Assembly: GCA_964569425.1 (NCBI GenBank)
Contig: CAZMVD010000027.1
Coordinates: 1 to 39,462 of the forward strand
DNA from: JACQXM01 sp964569425
GTDB taxonomy: Bacteria; Planctomycetota; Phycisphaerae; UBA1845
Direction of reading: 5' to 3'
Length of the DNA stretch: 39,462 nt
Shown here: one piece after another, positions 25,800-34,650 of the stretch
Layout of the letters: each line of letters begins with the position of its first letter
Position numbering within the stretch: the stretch's first letter is position 1
Made by a program: the position numbers and the translations under genes
Notes under the pieces: model-generated
What the model was told of the DNA's origin: nothing
The model's database searches: none
What the model saw: the letters and a program-made list of their open reading frames with translations, nothing else

Positions 25800-25922
25800 G
25801 GTTTTTGCTCCCGGCGTGCGATGCGGCGGGAAGACGCGGTTCGTCGTCCCGCTGTCGCGCACCTTTTCCCATAGGCTAGAGACCTGGCGCGGTGATTTCA
25901 ACCGCCCTCTGTCGAATTCCGC

Positions 25923-28900
25923 CTATTCGCTGCGCAGCGCGCGGAGCAGCGGCGCACGGACCACTGCCCGCACGGCCAATGCCCCCGCGGCCATTCCGAC
26001 CACTAAGACGCCGCCAAGCGTCACGATCAACGACGCCCAGTGAACGGTGTCGGCCCGTTGCAGGAACTGCGGCGCCGTTGCCAGCAATGCGGGAAGCACG
26101 CCGGCCGCCAAGCCCACCGCCACCAGCAGCAGGTTTTCGGCCAGCGCCATCCACCCCAGGGAGCGCGCCGCGAAGCCCAGCGCGCGAAGCAGCGCGAGTT
26201 CGCCGCGGCGTTCCCAGGCGTTGCGCAACAACACCACGGACATGCCGATGCTTCCCAGTAACAGCCCGAGCCCCCCCAGCGTTTGAAAGGTGCTCAGGTA
26301 GGTGTTCTGCACGGCGAGGTAGCCCGCCAGCCTGTGGACGGTCGAGGCTGCGTCGAACGCATAGACGGACAACTCGCGCTCGAGGACCAACTCGACGTCG
26401 CGGTCCGGCGCGTTGGGTGTCTCGACGAGAAAAAACGCGTGGCCGCTGATTGAAGGAAAAAGGCGGGTGAAGGATTCTTCCGCCACGATCAGCTCGTCCT
26501 GCAGGGCACTGCGCGACAGCAACGCCACGAAGCGAAGCCGCACCTCTGCGCCGCGTTCATCGCGAACCACGTAATCCTGCCCGAGGTTTCGATGAAGCTG
26601 CCACTTCACGGCGGCTTCGTCGCCGATAGCCGCCACGGCGCCGTCGTCGAAGGTACGCCGCAGGAGGGTCCAGGGATTGGCCCGTTCCTCTTCGGTTTCG
26701 GCGAGGGTGGCGGAGAAGGCGAATCCGCCGCGGTCGATGAAGGCGTCTGTTGCGCCGAGGACGCGCGGCTGCGCGGCGCTGTAGAGACTTCGGCAACTAG
26801 TGTCGTCGCCGGGTCGCAAACGCAGCGGAAAGATGCGAATATCTTCGAGTGCGGGTGCCTGCGGTTCGCGGAACCCGAGCGAGCTGCGACCTTCCACGTT
26901 CGCGAGATCGTAAGGCAAGGGCACCGCGGATTCGGCGTACAGGGTGAAGCCGCCGGTGCCGCCGTCGCGCCGCGCCGCCTCTCCGGGCGGATCAAGCCGA
27001 AACGCACCGACCGACACGATCACGAACACCGCCGAGGCGACCAAACCCGCCGTGAGCAGGCTCCGTCCCGGGTTGCGCCGCACGCTTCGCGCGCCAAGCG
27101 CCAGCCAGGCGCGCCACCCCGGGCGGTGAACGGGCCGGCTGCGCCGGACGGTATTCATCCAAAGCTGGAATGCGGCGAGTGACGCAATCAGCAGACATGC
27201 ACCCGCGCCGAAGAAAGCCGCCGCCGCGGAATCACCATCGGAGAATACCGGCAGGCTGACGAAGAAGAGCGCCGATGCCAATCCTCCAACCAACAACCAT
27301 AACGGCGTTCGCCGGCCGCGGGAAAGAGATCCCACGCGCTCCACGGCCGCCCCACGACTGGAAAGCAGCGCGCGCGGGGAGTTTCGGGTGAGCCCGCGCA
27401 AGGCCACGCCCATCGACAGCAGCGCGACGAAGAGCCCCGAAGCGAAACCAACAGCCAAGGTCGTCGGCGGCGCATGGAGCAACAGGAACGGCGCATTGGC
27501 CGCATCCGCCCACCACGAACGCAGGCCCGCCAGCATCAGCCAGGCGTAGCCCAGCGAAAGCCCGACGCCGACCAGGCAGCCGGCGAAAGCCACGATCGCT
27601 CCTTCGCCGATCAGCAGGGCGAAGACGGCGCGGGGGGTCCACCCGGCCGCCAGCAGCAAGCCCAGATCGGCGGCGCGGCGCTCAACACCCAGGCGGAAGA
27701 GCAGCATGACGAGCATCGCCGCCGCCGCGATCAGGAAGAAACTGAACCCCACGAAGAGCATGCCGAAATCGGTATTGCCGCTTGACGACGCCAGAGCCTG
27801 GCGGCGCACGGCGTCGAAGGTAAGCCCGAGCCGGGCAGCGTCGACGTTTTCCAGGATTTCCTTCGCGAGGCGATCGCGCAGTTCCTCCAGCGGATGCGTT
27901 TCGGTTGGAAAGACGCGTAGCGCCGTTGATTGGCCGAAGCGGGCCGCTTCCTGCGCCCACAGACGCCGGCCCTGGGCCAGGGTCACAAACGCCTTGGGGG
28001 CGGTGCGGTAGTTTTTCCAATACGTTTCGTCCTGCGGGCGTATGCGTTTGAGGTCCATGGGGAACGGCGGATCCCAGTCGGCGAGGGATTCGGCATCGGT
28101 GATCCCGGGGTAATCGGGCGCGAAAGCCGGATCGGCCACGGCGGCGTTGAGCGCGACGACGGCGCGGAGGTTGAAGGACTCGCTGCGCGTCTCCAGCCTT
28201 CCGAATTCGCCGGTGATGTAATAGGTCAGGCGAATGGCGTCGCCGGCTTTTGCGGCCAGTTCCGTTGCGGCCCAATCGTTCAGGAGGATTTCGCCGTCGC
28301 GCAGCGCGGGCTCAGGTCCATCCGTCTCGGTGGCGGCGCGGTCGCTTTCGGTCGGTGGGAATTTGAACGAGCGGGTGGTGGGAGTGTCCCCTTCGATGGC
28401 GGCCACCACCGAATAGGGTATGGACTTCGCAGAAGGGGCAGCGCCGGAGTCGTCGTCTGCCGTGGACGCGCCTGAAGCGGGTGGAGGCCGGTCGAGTTCC
28501 AGAGAATTGGCCAGGTAAGTGAATACCGGAGAGACCCGGACGCCCAATGCGCCGGCCGCGGCGCGGACGGCATCTTCCAGGGCCGGTTCGATCAACAGGG
28601 CCTCGCTTTGCACGGTGAGGTGTCCGCGTTCGGCGTCCAAGGTCAGCGTCAGGCCGAGGTCTTCCAGGGAGAGGGCACGAGCCAGGGAATGGTCCCAGGG
28701 TTCGGGTCCGGGAAGTACATCGCTATCGTCGGTACGCGCGGCGACGAGGAGCGTGTTGACCCGGCCGCTGCGTCCCAGGGCGCGTTGCAGGGCGGGTAGC
28801 GACACAAAGGCGTTGTACAGCGCGGCGTTGGACGGTCGCAGGCTGAATGCGCCGCTGTCCTCATCGGGGATGATCGCCTCGACCGGCAGGCGGAGTGTCA

Positions 28901-29438
28901 CCGTGGTGTCATCGCGGCGCCCGAGCAGCGTTTCCGTGGAGATGCTTGCGGCGCGCGGCATGCGCAGGAGCACGTCCTCACCCACCTTCACGCGCAGCTC
29001 GCGCGCCAGCGGCGCGTTGACCAGAAGCCCCTGACGGGAAGGCACCGGCGAAGGACCAGCGCCGGAAGCGTCGGCCAGGGCACGAAAACGCTCGTCCACG
29101 CCGAGGATGTTGATCCGATCGACACGGGCGCCGCTGGCGGCGTTTGCGGCGCCGCCGCGCAGCAGAATCAGTGGGCAGACCGAGGGCGCCGAGGTCGGAT
29201 CGGCGGCGGTCTCCCAAGAGGCGGTGACCGCCTCCCGAAAAAAGCGGTTGGCGGTCAAAGCGTGAGTGACGTTGCCCAGTCTGCGCAACGCGGCGGTGCG
29301 CAGGCTGCCGCGCATCGAGTCGCCCACGAGGAGCGCTCCGGTCAGCACTGCCGCCGCCACCGCCACGCCCAAGGCGACGGCCAGGTGCGCCCGCCGATAG
29401 TGCCACAGCCCCCGACGGATGAGCGTTGCAGGTCGCAC
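25923..29438 (-). CDS. Large FtsX/LolCE-type ABC transporter permease
   Basis: 1171 residues. A membrane segment (~18-40) with RRAHLAVALGVAVAAAVLTG is followed by a long periplasmic region (~45-545). An FtsX-type membrane block (~555-690) and additional hydrophobic segments (~700-830) come next, then a second periplasmic part (~850-1030). A final FtsX block (~1040-1165) contains LGGLGLLLGSIGMSVVLLRNAWERRGELALLRALGF. Two FtsX domains in one chain resemble a fused LolC/LolE or MacB/YknZ-like permease, much larger than LolC or LolE (~400 residues). It starts with GTG at 29438, one base after the TGA of the ATPase gene, indicating translational coupling. With that ATPase it probably forms an exporter or lipoprotein-release type machine in the inner membrane. 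The substrate is unknown. Confidence 0.87.
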   Translation of the reverse strand: MRPATLIRRGLWHYRRAHLAVALGVAVAAAVLTGALLVGDSMRGSLRTAALRRLGNVTHALTANRFFREAVTASWETAADPTSAPSVCPLILLRGGAANAASGARVDRINILGVDERFRALADASGAGPSPVPSRQGLLVNAPLARELRVKVGEDVLLRMPRAASISTETLLGRRDDTTVTLRLPVEAIIPDEDSGAFSLRPSNAALYNAFVSLPALQRALGRSGRVNTLLVAARTDDSDVLPGPEPWDHSLARALSLEDLGLTLTLDAERGHLTVQSEALLIEPALEDAVRAAAGALGVRVSPVFTYLANSLELDRPPPASGASTADDDSGAAPSAKSIPYSVVAAIEGDTPTTRSFKFPPTESDRAATETDGPEPALRDGEILLNDWAATELAAKAGDAIRLTYYITGEFGRLETRSESFNLRAVVALNAAVADPAFAPDYPGITDAESLADWDPPFPMDLKRIRPQDETYWKNYRTAPKAFVTLAQGRRLWAQEAARFGQSTALRVFPTETHPLEELRDRLAKEILENVDAARLGLTFDAVRRQALASSSGNTDFGMLFVGFSFFLIAAAAMLVMLLFRLGVERRAADLGLLLAAGWTPRAVFALLIGEGAIVAFAGCLVGVGLSLGYAWLMLAGLRSWWADAANAPFLLLHAPPTTLAVGFASGLFVALLSMGVALRGLTRNSPRALLSSRGAAVERVGSLSRGRRTPLWLLVGGLASALFFVSLPVFSDGDSAAAAFFGAGACLLIASLAAFQLWMNTVRRSRPVHRPGWRAWLALGARSVRRNPGRSLLTAGLVASAVFVIVSVGAFRLDPPGEAARRDGGTGGFTLYAESAVPLPYDLANVEGRSSLGFREPQAPALEDIRIFPLRLRPGDDTSCRSLYSAAQPRVLGATDAFIDRGGFAFSATLAETEEERANPWTLLRRTFDDGAVAAIGDEAAVKWQLHRNLGQDYVVRDERGAEVRLRFVALLSRSALQDELIVAEESFTRLFPSISGHAFFLVETPNAPDRDVELVLERELSVYAFDAASTVHRLAGYLAVQNTYLSTFQTLGGLGLLLGSIGMSVVLLRNAWERRGELALLRALGFAARSLGWMALAENLLLVAVGLAAGVLPALLATAPQFLQRADTVHWASLIVTLGGVLVVGMAAGALAVRAVVRAPLLRALRSE

Positions 29439-29439
29439 A

Positions 29440-30123
29440 TCAGCCCTCCGCGGTGTCGCGCAGGGCGCCGTCGCTCATTTCCAGCCGGCGGTCGAACCGT
29501 TGCGCCAGCGATGCGCTGTGCGTGACCGTCACGAGCATGACACGCTCCTGCCGCTGCAATTCCAGTAACAGACCGGCCACCAGGTCGGCGGCACGATGGT
29601 CGAGGTTGCCGGTGGGCTCATCCGCCAGCACCAGAGCCGGTCGCTGCACCAGCGCCCGAGCGATGGCCACGCGCTGCCGCTCCCCGCCTGACAGCTCGGC
29701 GGGGAAATGCTCGGCCCGGTCGGCCAGACCGACCCGTTCGAGTAACCGATGCGCGCGGTCGAGGGCGTCGCCGCCGTCGGCATTGGCCAGCGTGGGCGTG
29801 AGCACGTTTTCGAGGGCGGTGCACTGGGGGAGCAGGTGGTGGTCTTGAAACACGAAACCAATGCGGCGGTTGCGAAATCGGGCCAACTCGGCCTCACGGA
29901 GTTCAAACGGATTCTGCCCGTCGAGCAGCACGCGCCCGGCGGTGGGTGGCTCCAGGGTGCCGATGATGTTGAGCAACGTGCTCTTCCCACTGCCCGAGGG
30001 GCCCATGATGGCCACCGATTCGCCGGGCGCCAGCGCCAGGGCCGCGCCACGGAGCACCAGCAGCGCGCCGGCCGGCGTGGGAAACGATTTTTCGAGCGCT
30101 TCGGCGCGCAGCCCTTCACTCAT
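29440..30123 (-). CDS. LolD/MacB-type ABC transporter ATPase
   Basis: 227 residues with every ABC ATPase motif: Walker A GPSGSGKST (41-49), Q-loop VFQDHHLLP (~91-99), signature LSGGERQRVAIARAL (144-158), Walker B LVLADEPTGNLD (164-175) and H-loop VTHS. The length and DEPTGNLD place it in the LolD/MacB/FtsE subfamily, which powers FtsX-type permeases without transporting through a channel. Its ATG overlaps the TGA of the upstream glycosyltransferase (ATGA), and the permease begins one base after its stop. The three genes therefore form a tight operon. ATP hydrolysis is secure; the exported or remodelled substrate is inferred only. Confidence 0.93.
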   Translation of the reverse strand: MSEGLRAEALEKSFPTPAGALLVLRGAALALAPGESVAIMGPSGSGKSTLLNIIGTLEPPTAGRVLLDGQNPFELREAELARFRNRRIGFVFQDHHLLPQCTALENVLTPTLANADGGDALDRAHRLLERVGLADRAEHFPAELSGGERQRVAIARALVQRPALVLADEPTGNLDHRAADLVAGLLLELQRQERVMLVTVTHSASLAQRFDRRLEMSDGALRDTAEG

Positions 30124-31445
30124 GACGATCCACCTATCGGAGAAACATCCGGGCCCCGCGGCCGGCCGGGTCCCGCATACTGTTCGAAAACCTGCCAGGC
30201 GGCTTCGGCCATGTTGGTGTCGGTGTGGTTGGCGCGCACCGCGTCATGCCCGCGGCGTGCCAGGTCGGCGCGGAGCGCGGCGTCGTCCATTAGCTGGGCC
30301 AGTCCGTCGGCCAGCGCGCGAGGGCTGTTGGGTTGCACGAGCAGCCCGCCGCCGGTTTCTTCCACCAGTTCCTCAAACGCTCCATGTCGCGGCTGGACGA
30401 CCGGAACTCCCGCCGCCAGCGCTTCGAGAAGATAGAACCCCTTGGCCTCCTGATAAACGGCGGGCACCGAGAGGACGTGCAACGAACGCAGAAAGTTCAC
30501 TTTGCCGGCGCGATCGACCTCGCCGACGACATCCACGTGGTCGGTCAGTCCATGGGCGCTGACAAAAGACCGCACGCCGTTGAAGAACGGTTCATCCGCC
30601 TTGCCGAGGTAGCCCGCGATGCGCAGCCGGCAGTTTCGCCCCGCCTGACGAAGCAGCGCGAAGGCCTCCGCCAGCAGCGCGATTCCCTTTTCGGGGCAGA
30701 TGCGCGCCAGGTAGCCGATGGTAAACGGGGCGGGCGGCGGTGAGCCGGGGGGCACGAAGTCGTCCACGCGAATGCCCATGGGATTGTGGTGTACGCGCGC
30801 CGCGTCGAGCCCGAAATGGCGAATGCAGTGCGCCGCATAATAGCGCGTGGGGGCGAGGAAACCCTGCACGTCGGCCGCGCGGGCGCGAATCAGTTCATTG
30901 GCGCGAGCGCGGTACGGATCGAGCAGCGCATCCAGAAAAATATCCTCTCCCGCCAGGGAACAGAGCACCGGAACGCCGAGCCGGTCGCGCAGCGCCCGGG
31001 CCGTGCCGAGGAACATGAGGTTGGGCAAGTGGATCATATCGGGCTTGATCACTGCCAGCCCGGCGATGAGCTTGTCGAGTTCCTTGGCCTGTTCTCCGTG
31101 TTCACCTTCGAGAACGGAGACCGTCAGGGCACCCAAGTCCTCGGCGCGGGTGCGTGAAGCGAGGCGTCCGGCGCCGCGGAGCAATGACCGATTGTCGAGC
31201 ACGCGGTCCACCAGCCACGGTGTATGCCGGAAAATGGCCGACTTCTGCTGGAGGTAGACGTTGATTCCCCCGTAGTACACGCGGTCCTCGCTGACGTCCT
31301 CCTCGTCGGTTCGGATGGGGGTGTACAATGGGATGAGCAGCACGTCGCGGCCCTGGTCGCGCAGCCGCGCCGCCAGCCGGTTGTCGCGCAGGCAACTGCC
31401 GCAGTACATTCCACCGGCGCCGGACACGAGATAGGCGATTCGCAT
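30120..31445 (-). CDS. GT4-type glycosyltransferase
   Basis: 441 residues from the ATG at 31445 (MRIAYLVSGAGGMYCGS); an ATG at 31511 would add 22 residues before the Rossmann start. The N-terminal half is a glycosyltransferase GT-B domain with DVLLIPLYTP and YYGGINVYLQQ. The C-terminal half has the GT4 pattern: IGYLARICPEKGI (~240-252), LRIAGYLG, DVVGEVDR, and the nucleotide-sugar site FYLLEALAAGVPVVQPRHGAFEELVEETGGG with its E-x7-E. It would transfer a sugar from a nucleotide donor to an envelope glycan or lipid, a retaining reaction in known family members. Its stop overlaps the start of the LolD-like ATPase by four bases, tying it to an ABC export system. Donor and acceptor are not evident. 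Confidence 0.87.
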   Translation of the reverse strand: MRIAYLVSGAGGMYCGSCLRDNRLAARLRDQGRDVLLIPLYTPIRTDEEDVSEDRVYYGGINVYLQQKSAIFRHTPWLVDRVLDNRSLLRGAGRLASRTRAEDLGALTVSVLEGEHGEQAKELDKLIAGLAVIKPDMIHLPNLMFLGTARALRDRLGVPVLCSLAGEDIFLDALLDPYRARANELIRARAADVQGFLAPTRYYAAHCIRHFGLDAARVHHNPMGIRVDDFVPPGSPPPAPFTIGYLARICPEKGIALLAEAFALLRQAGRNCRLRIAGYLGKADEPFFNGVRSFVSAHGLTDHVDVVGEVDRAGKVNFLRSLHVLSVPAVYQEAKGFYLLEALAAGVPVVQPRHGAFEELVEETGGGLLVQPNSPRALADGLAQLMDDAALRADLARRGHDAVRANHTDTNMAEAAWQVFEQYAGPGRPRGPDVSPIGGSS

Positions 31446-31882
31446 GGGCGTTCGGTTGCTCCGGCTGGAGGCGTCGGTTCGATTGCGGCCGCCCCGGTGG
31501 CACCGGCTCACGCCAGCGCGTCCGGCAATTCACTGTAGGATTAACGATGCCGATGGACAGCCGTTACCGGGGGCGAATGTTACAGGATTGCGACGAATTT
31601 CGCAGGCTTCGGCCCAGTTGAATAAAATTGTCGGGCAGGTGGCGCGGGCGCGGTTTACCTTGCATGGAGCGCGGTCGGGACGTAAGGTAACCGCGCTCGG
31701 GTGCGTTTCGGCTTCGGGCCGAAGCGGCATGACCCTGTGAATTGTAGGAAAGGCACCTCCGTCCGCACGATGGGCCGGTTGCCATGCACCTGCCGGGCAG
31801 GTGCGGTGCACCCTCGAACCATTGGCGGGCATTCGGGCGGGAATGAGCCGGTCAGTCCCTTTTTGGAAAGGAACGTTGCGCC
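31446..31882. other. Divergent intergenic region with structured leader of the second dockerin-like gene
   Basis: No gene is supported here. The half nearer the plus-strand gene contains three inverted repeats that would fold in RNA: a long one at 31648-31696 (14-base arm GCGCGGTTTACCTT against AAGGTAACCGCGC, one bulge, 22-base loop), a GC-rich one around 31711-31726, and GCACCTGC-CGG-GCAGGTGC at 31786-31804. No known riboswitch class was recognised. Confidence 0.5.
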
Positions 31883-33043
31883 ATGAAGAGTAGCAGAACC
31901 AATCGGCAGGCGGTGGCGGGTATTCGTCGGGCAACCGTGGGGTTGTGCGTGGCCGGCGCTGCGTCGCTGGTGTGCAGCGGCGCCGCACGGAGCGAGCCGG
32001 TCTCGCTGATCGCCAGCCAGAGCGTGTCACCGCCCAGTTCGTTCATCCTGGACTTCGGGGTGTTCGGCGGGATCAGCGGCGCCAACATCACGACCACCGA
32101 GTTCGAGCTGGAGATCGACCCCGCCGCGGGCACCGCGCGCTTTGTCGATTACCAGCAGCAGGTGGATCCGCTCATTCTTCCGGATGGGTCGGCCAACGGT
32201 GTGAGCACGGGTGATATCACCGTCGAGATCATTGAATCGCTGGGCGGGACGTTTGACCGCGCGACCGGCACCTTTGTGACCGATGACGTGTACGCCGTGC
32301 ACTTTACGGGCGATCTGAGCGCCTTTGGCATTCAGTCGCCGTTTGTCCTGCCAAGCACCTCGACGGGGACGGTAACCTACACCAGCCTCGCGGGCGGAAC
32401 GACAGACATGGAGTGGATCGGGGAGGGCCTGCTGGCGGGGATTCCCTTCAGTTATGCCTGCTCTGTGAACGGCTCTTTCACGGCGACGATATCCACGCCG
32501 TTCATTGCCACCACCCATCCGCCCCATGGCGCGATCGACGCCCGCCAGCCGCACCCGGTGGATAATGCCTCCGCGGTACAGGGATGGGATGCCATCGAAG
32601 TGACCTTCAATGCGGCACCCCTGGCGGCGCTGACGCCAGCGGACTTTGCGGTGGAGGCCTTCGCCGCCGACGGCACGCCGCTGACCGACGGCGTGGTGGT
32701 GGAACCGGGCGCCGGCGATGCGTTGCGTATCCGGTTGGCCCAGCCCATCGCTCCAGGGGGTTGGGCGAAGCTTACCCACCTGGCCAGCGGTACCAGCGCT
32801 TGCCTGGGGTTCCTGCCCGGCGACGTGAATGGCGACGGATTGAGCAATGCACGCGATATCACGGGACTGGTGGATTCGTTGAACGGCGTGAGCGGTCGGG
32901 TTCGTCCCGACTATGGAACGGATATCAACCGCAGCGGCGTCAGCAACGCGGCGGATATCACCGCGCTGATCAACGTGCTCAATGGCGCCGCGGAGTTCGA
33001 GGCGTGGTACCTGGCGCGCCTCGGTGCGTCGCCCTGCAACTGA
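31883..33043 (+). CDS. Secreted protein with dockerin-like C-terminus (paralogue)
   Basis: 386 residues. Signal peptide ~1-36 (twin basic start, hydrophobic core, ending GAARS). The mature N-terminal half is beta-rich with no recognised family, and differs from that of the 7951-9114 protein. From ~216 a shared block begins (GAIDARQPH, GWDAIEVTF), passes through WAKLTHLASGT and CLGFLPGDVN, and ends in a 74-residue dockerin-like module (313-386). That module has a good calcium loop (GDVNGDGLSNARDI), a second EF-hand-like part (TDINRSGVSNAADI) and the terminal SPCN. The ATG at 31883 has AAGGAA upstream. A short CCGG hairpin followed by five Ts lies just past the stop (33045-33066) but is too weak to call. 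Probably extracellular or surface-attached; function unknown. Confidence 0.85.
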   Translation: MKSSRTNRQAVAGIRRATVGLCVAGAASLVCSGAARSEPVSLIASQSVSPPSSFILDFGVFGGISGANITTTEFELEIDPAAGTARFVDYQQQVDPLILPDGSANGVSTGDITVEIIESLGGTFDRATGTFVTDDVYAVHFTGDLSAFGIQSPFVLPSTSTGTVTYTSLAGGTTDMEWIGEGLLAGIPFSYACSVNGSFTATISTPFIATTHPPHGAIDARQPHPVDNASAVQGWDAIEVTFNAAPLAALTPADFAVEAFAADGTPLTDGVVVEPGAGDALRIRLAQPIAPGGWAKLTHLASGTSACLGFLPGDVNGDGLSNARDITGLVDSLNGVSGRVRPDYGTDINRSGVSNAADITALINVLNGAAEFEAWYLARLGASPCN

Positions 33044-33253
33044 CCGGCGAACCGGCTCGGTTTTTCGTCACCCTGATGGAAACGAGTCAGGAGCGATTTG
33101 CCAGGATGACCGGCGGCGGGTCGGGTTTGCGACTCGTCGGCCGAGAAGTTCACTTGCAGGCGCGTGGTCGCCGCCCCGATGCGGGTTCTTTCCCTCGTCG
33201 GCGGCGACCACGCGCCTGCGGCATTCTCGCCACGTGGGCGCCCGGACGGGGGG

Positions 33254-34546
33254 ATGCGGATGCCTTTTCTGGACTCGGCGGAGGAAACGCTTGATCGCAC
33301 GGCGTTGGAGCTGCTCCAACGGCGCAAGCTGGCGGCCCTGCTGCCCGCGGTTCTGGAACGCAATCCGTATTACCGTGCGAAACTGAATGGCGTGCGTTTC
33401 GATCCGCGGGTCGATTCGCTCGAGGCACTGCCGTTCACCACCAGAGAGGAACTTCAGAAGGACCAGTCGGCGCACCCGCCCTACGGCACCAACCTGACCG
33501 AGCCGCTCGATCGGTACATCAGACTGCACCAGACGTCCGGCACCAGCGGCGTGCCTTTGCGCTGGCTGGATACACGCGAAAGCTGGACGTGGAACATTCG
33601 CTGCTGGTGCATGGTGTATCGTGCCGCGGGAGTCGCTGCGGCCGATCGTATCGTGTTCACGTTTTCCTTCGGGCCGTTCATCGGTTTCTGGCTGGCGTTT
33701 GAGGCGGCGCAGCGTCTGGGGAACTTCTGCGTGGCCGCCGGAGGCATGACCACCACGGCGCGGTTGCGGTTGATTCTTGATCAGAGGATCACGGTCATCT
33801 GCTGCACACCGACCTATGCGCTGCGCATGGCCGAAGTGGCCCGGGAGGAAGGGATCTCGCTGGCCGACTCGACCGTCCGCCTGCTCATCGTCGCCGGAGA
33901 GCCGGGAGGGAGCGTCCCGGCGATACGGAAGCGGATTGAAACCGCCTGGGGGGCGAGGGCCATCGACCATACCGGATCCACCGAGACCAGTGCGTGGGGC
34001 GGAGAATGTGTTGAAGTGCCGGGTGGTGTGCACGTGTTCGAAAACGAGTTTATTGCCGAAGTGATCGACCCCGTCAGCGGCCGGCCGCTGCCCGATGGCG
34101 AAGCGGGGGAACTGGTGCTGACCAATCTGGGTCGGACGGCGAGTCCGCTGATTCGCTATCGAACCGGCGATCGTGTCTCGATGCGGCGGACGCGGTGTGC
34201 CTGTGGGCGGAGCTTTTCGTGGCTGGAAGGCGGCATTGTGGGGCGCATCGACGACATGGTCTGCGTTCGCGGCAACAACGTCTACCCGTCGGCGGTGGAT
34301 GCCATCGTGCGTTCGTTTGCCGAGGTCGACGAGTATCGCGTGCGGGTGGTTTCGCGCGGGGCGCTGACGGAGTTGGCGCTGGAATTGGAGGCGCATCCCG
34401 GCGCAGCAGCCGATCTGGCGGAGCGAGTGGCGGGCCTGTTTCGGGACCGTCTGCATTTTCGGCCGGTCGTTACTTTGGTGGCGCCCGGTTCCCTGCCGCG
34501 GTTTGACATGAAAGCGCGGCGCTGGGTTCGCGAACGGGAAGGCTGA
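33254..34546 (+). CDS. Phenylacetate-CoA ligase-like adenylate-forming enzyme
   Basis: 430 residues from the ATG at 33254, just after a GGACGGGGGG run; an ATG at 33164 would add a non-homologous 30 residues. The start (LLQRRKLAALLPAVLERNPYYRAKL) matches the PaaK/CapK family opening. The ATP loop HQTSGTSGVPLRW, the HTGSTETSAWGGEC segment, GELVLTNLGR and RYRTGDRV are the usual adenylate-forming motifs. CACG and a GRIDDMV motif with VRGNNVYPSAVDAIV mark the C-terminal hinge domain. Such enzymes activate aryl or other carboxylates as acyl-AMP and transfer them to CoA or an acceptor. No phenylacetate catabolic genes are nearby, so the substrate may be something else, for example an acyl group for envelope glycans, as proposed for CapK-like homologues. 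Confidence 0.85.
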   Translation: MRMPFLDSAEETLDRTALELLQRRKLAALLPAVLERNPYYRAKLNGVRFDPRVDSLEALPFTTREELQKDQSAHPPYGTNLTEPLDRYIRLHQTSGTSGVPLRWLDTRESWTWNIRCWCMVYRAAGVAAADRIVFTFSFGPFIGFWLAFEAAQRLGNFCVAAGGMTTTARLRLILDQRITVICCTPTYALRMAEVAREEGISLADSTVRLLIVAGEPGGSVPAIRKRIETAWGARAIDHTGSTETSAWGGECVEVPGGVHVFENEFIAEVIDPVSGRPLPDGEAGELVLTNLGRTASPLIRYRTGDRVSMRRTRCACGRSFSWLEGGIVGRIDDMVCVRGNNVYPSAVDAIVRSFAEVDEYRVRVVSRGALTELALELEAHPGAAADLAERVAGLFRDRLHFRPVVTLVAPGSLPRFDMKARRWVREREG

Positions 34547-34650
34547 GGGTTCGCCCAGAGCGGGTAAGCGACTATCATGGTGTCATCTCCCGCGGGCACG
34601 GGGCTATCGGCCGGCGGGTGGCATCGATGGAACGCGGAGGATTCGTAGGT

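Noticed and set aside
33045..33066. Terminator after the second dockerin-like gene
   Set aside because: Only a 4-bp CCGG stem before the T-run; too weak to call.
33068..34456. 462-codon minus-strand open frame
   Set aside because: Antisense to the phenylacetate-CoA ligase-like gene, which has all adenylation motifs.
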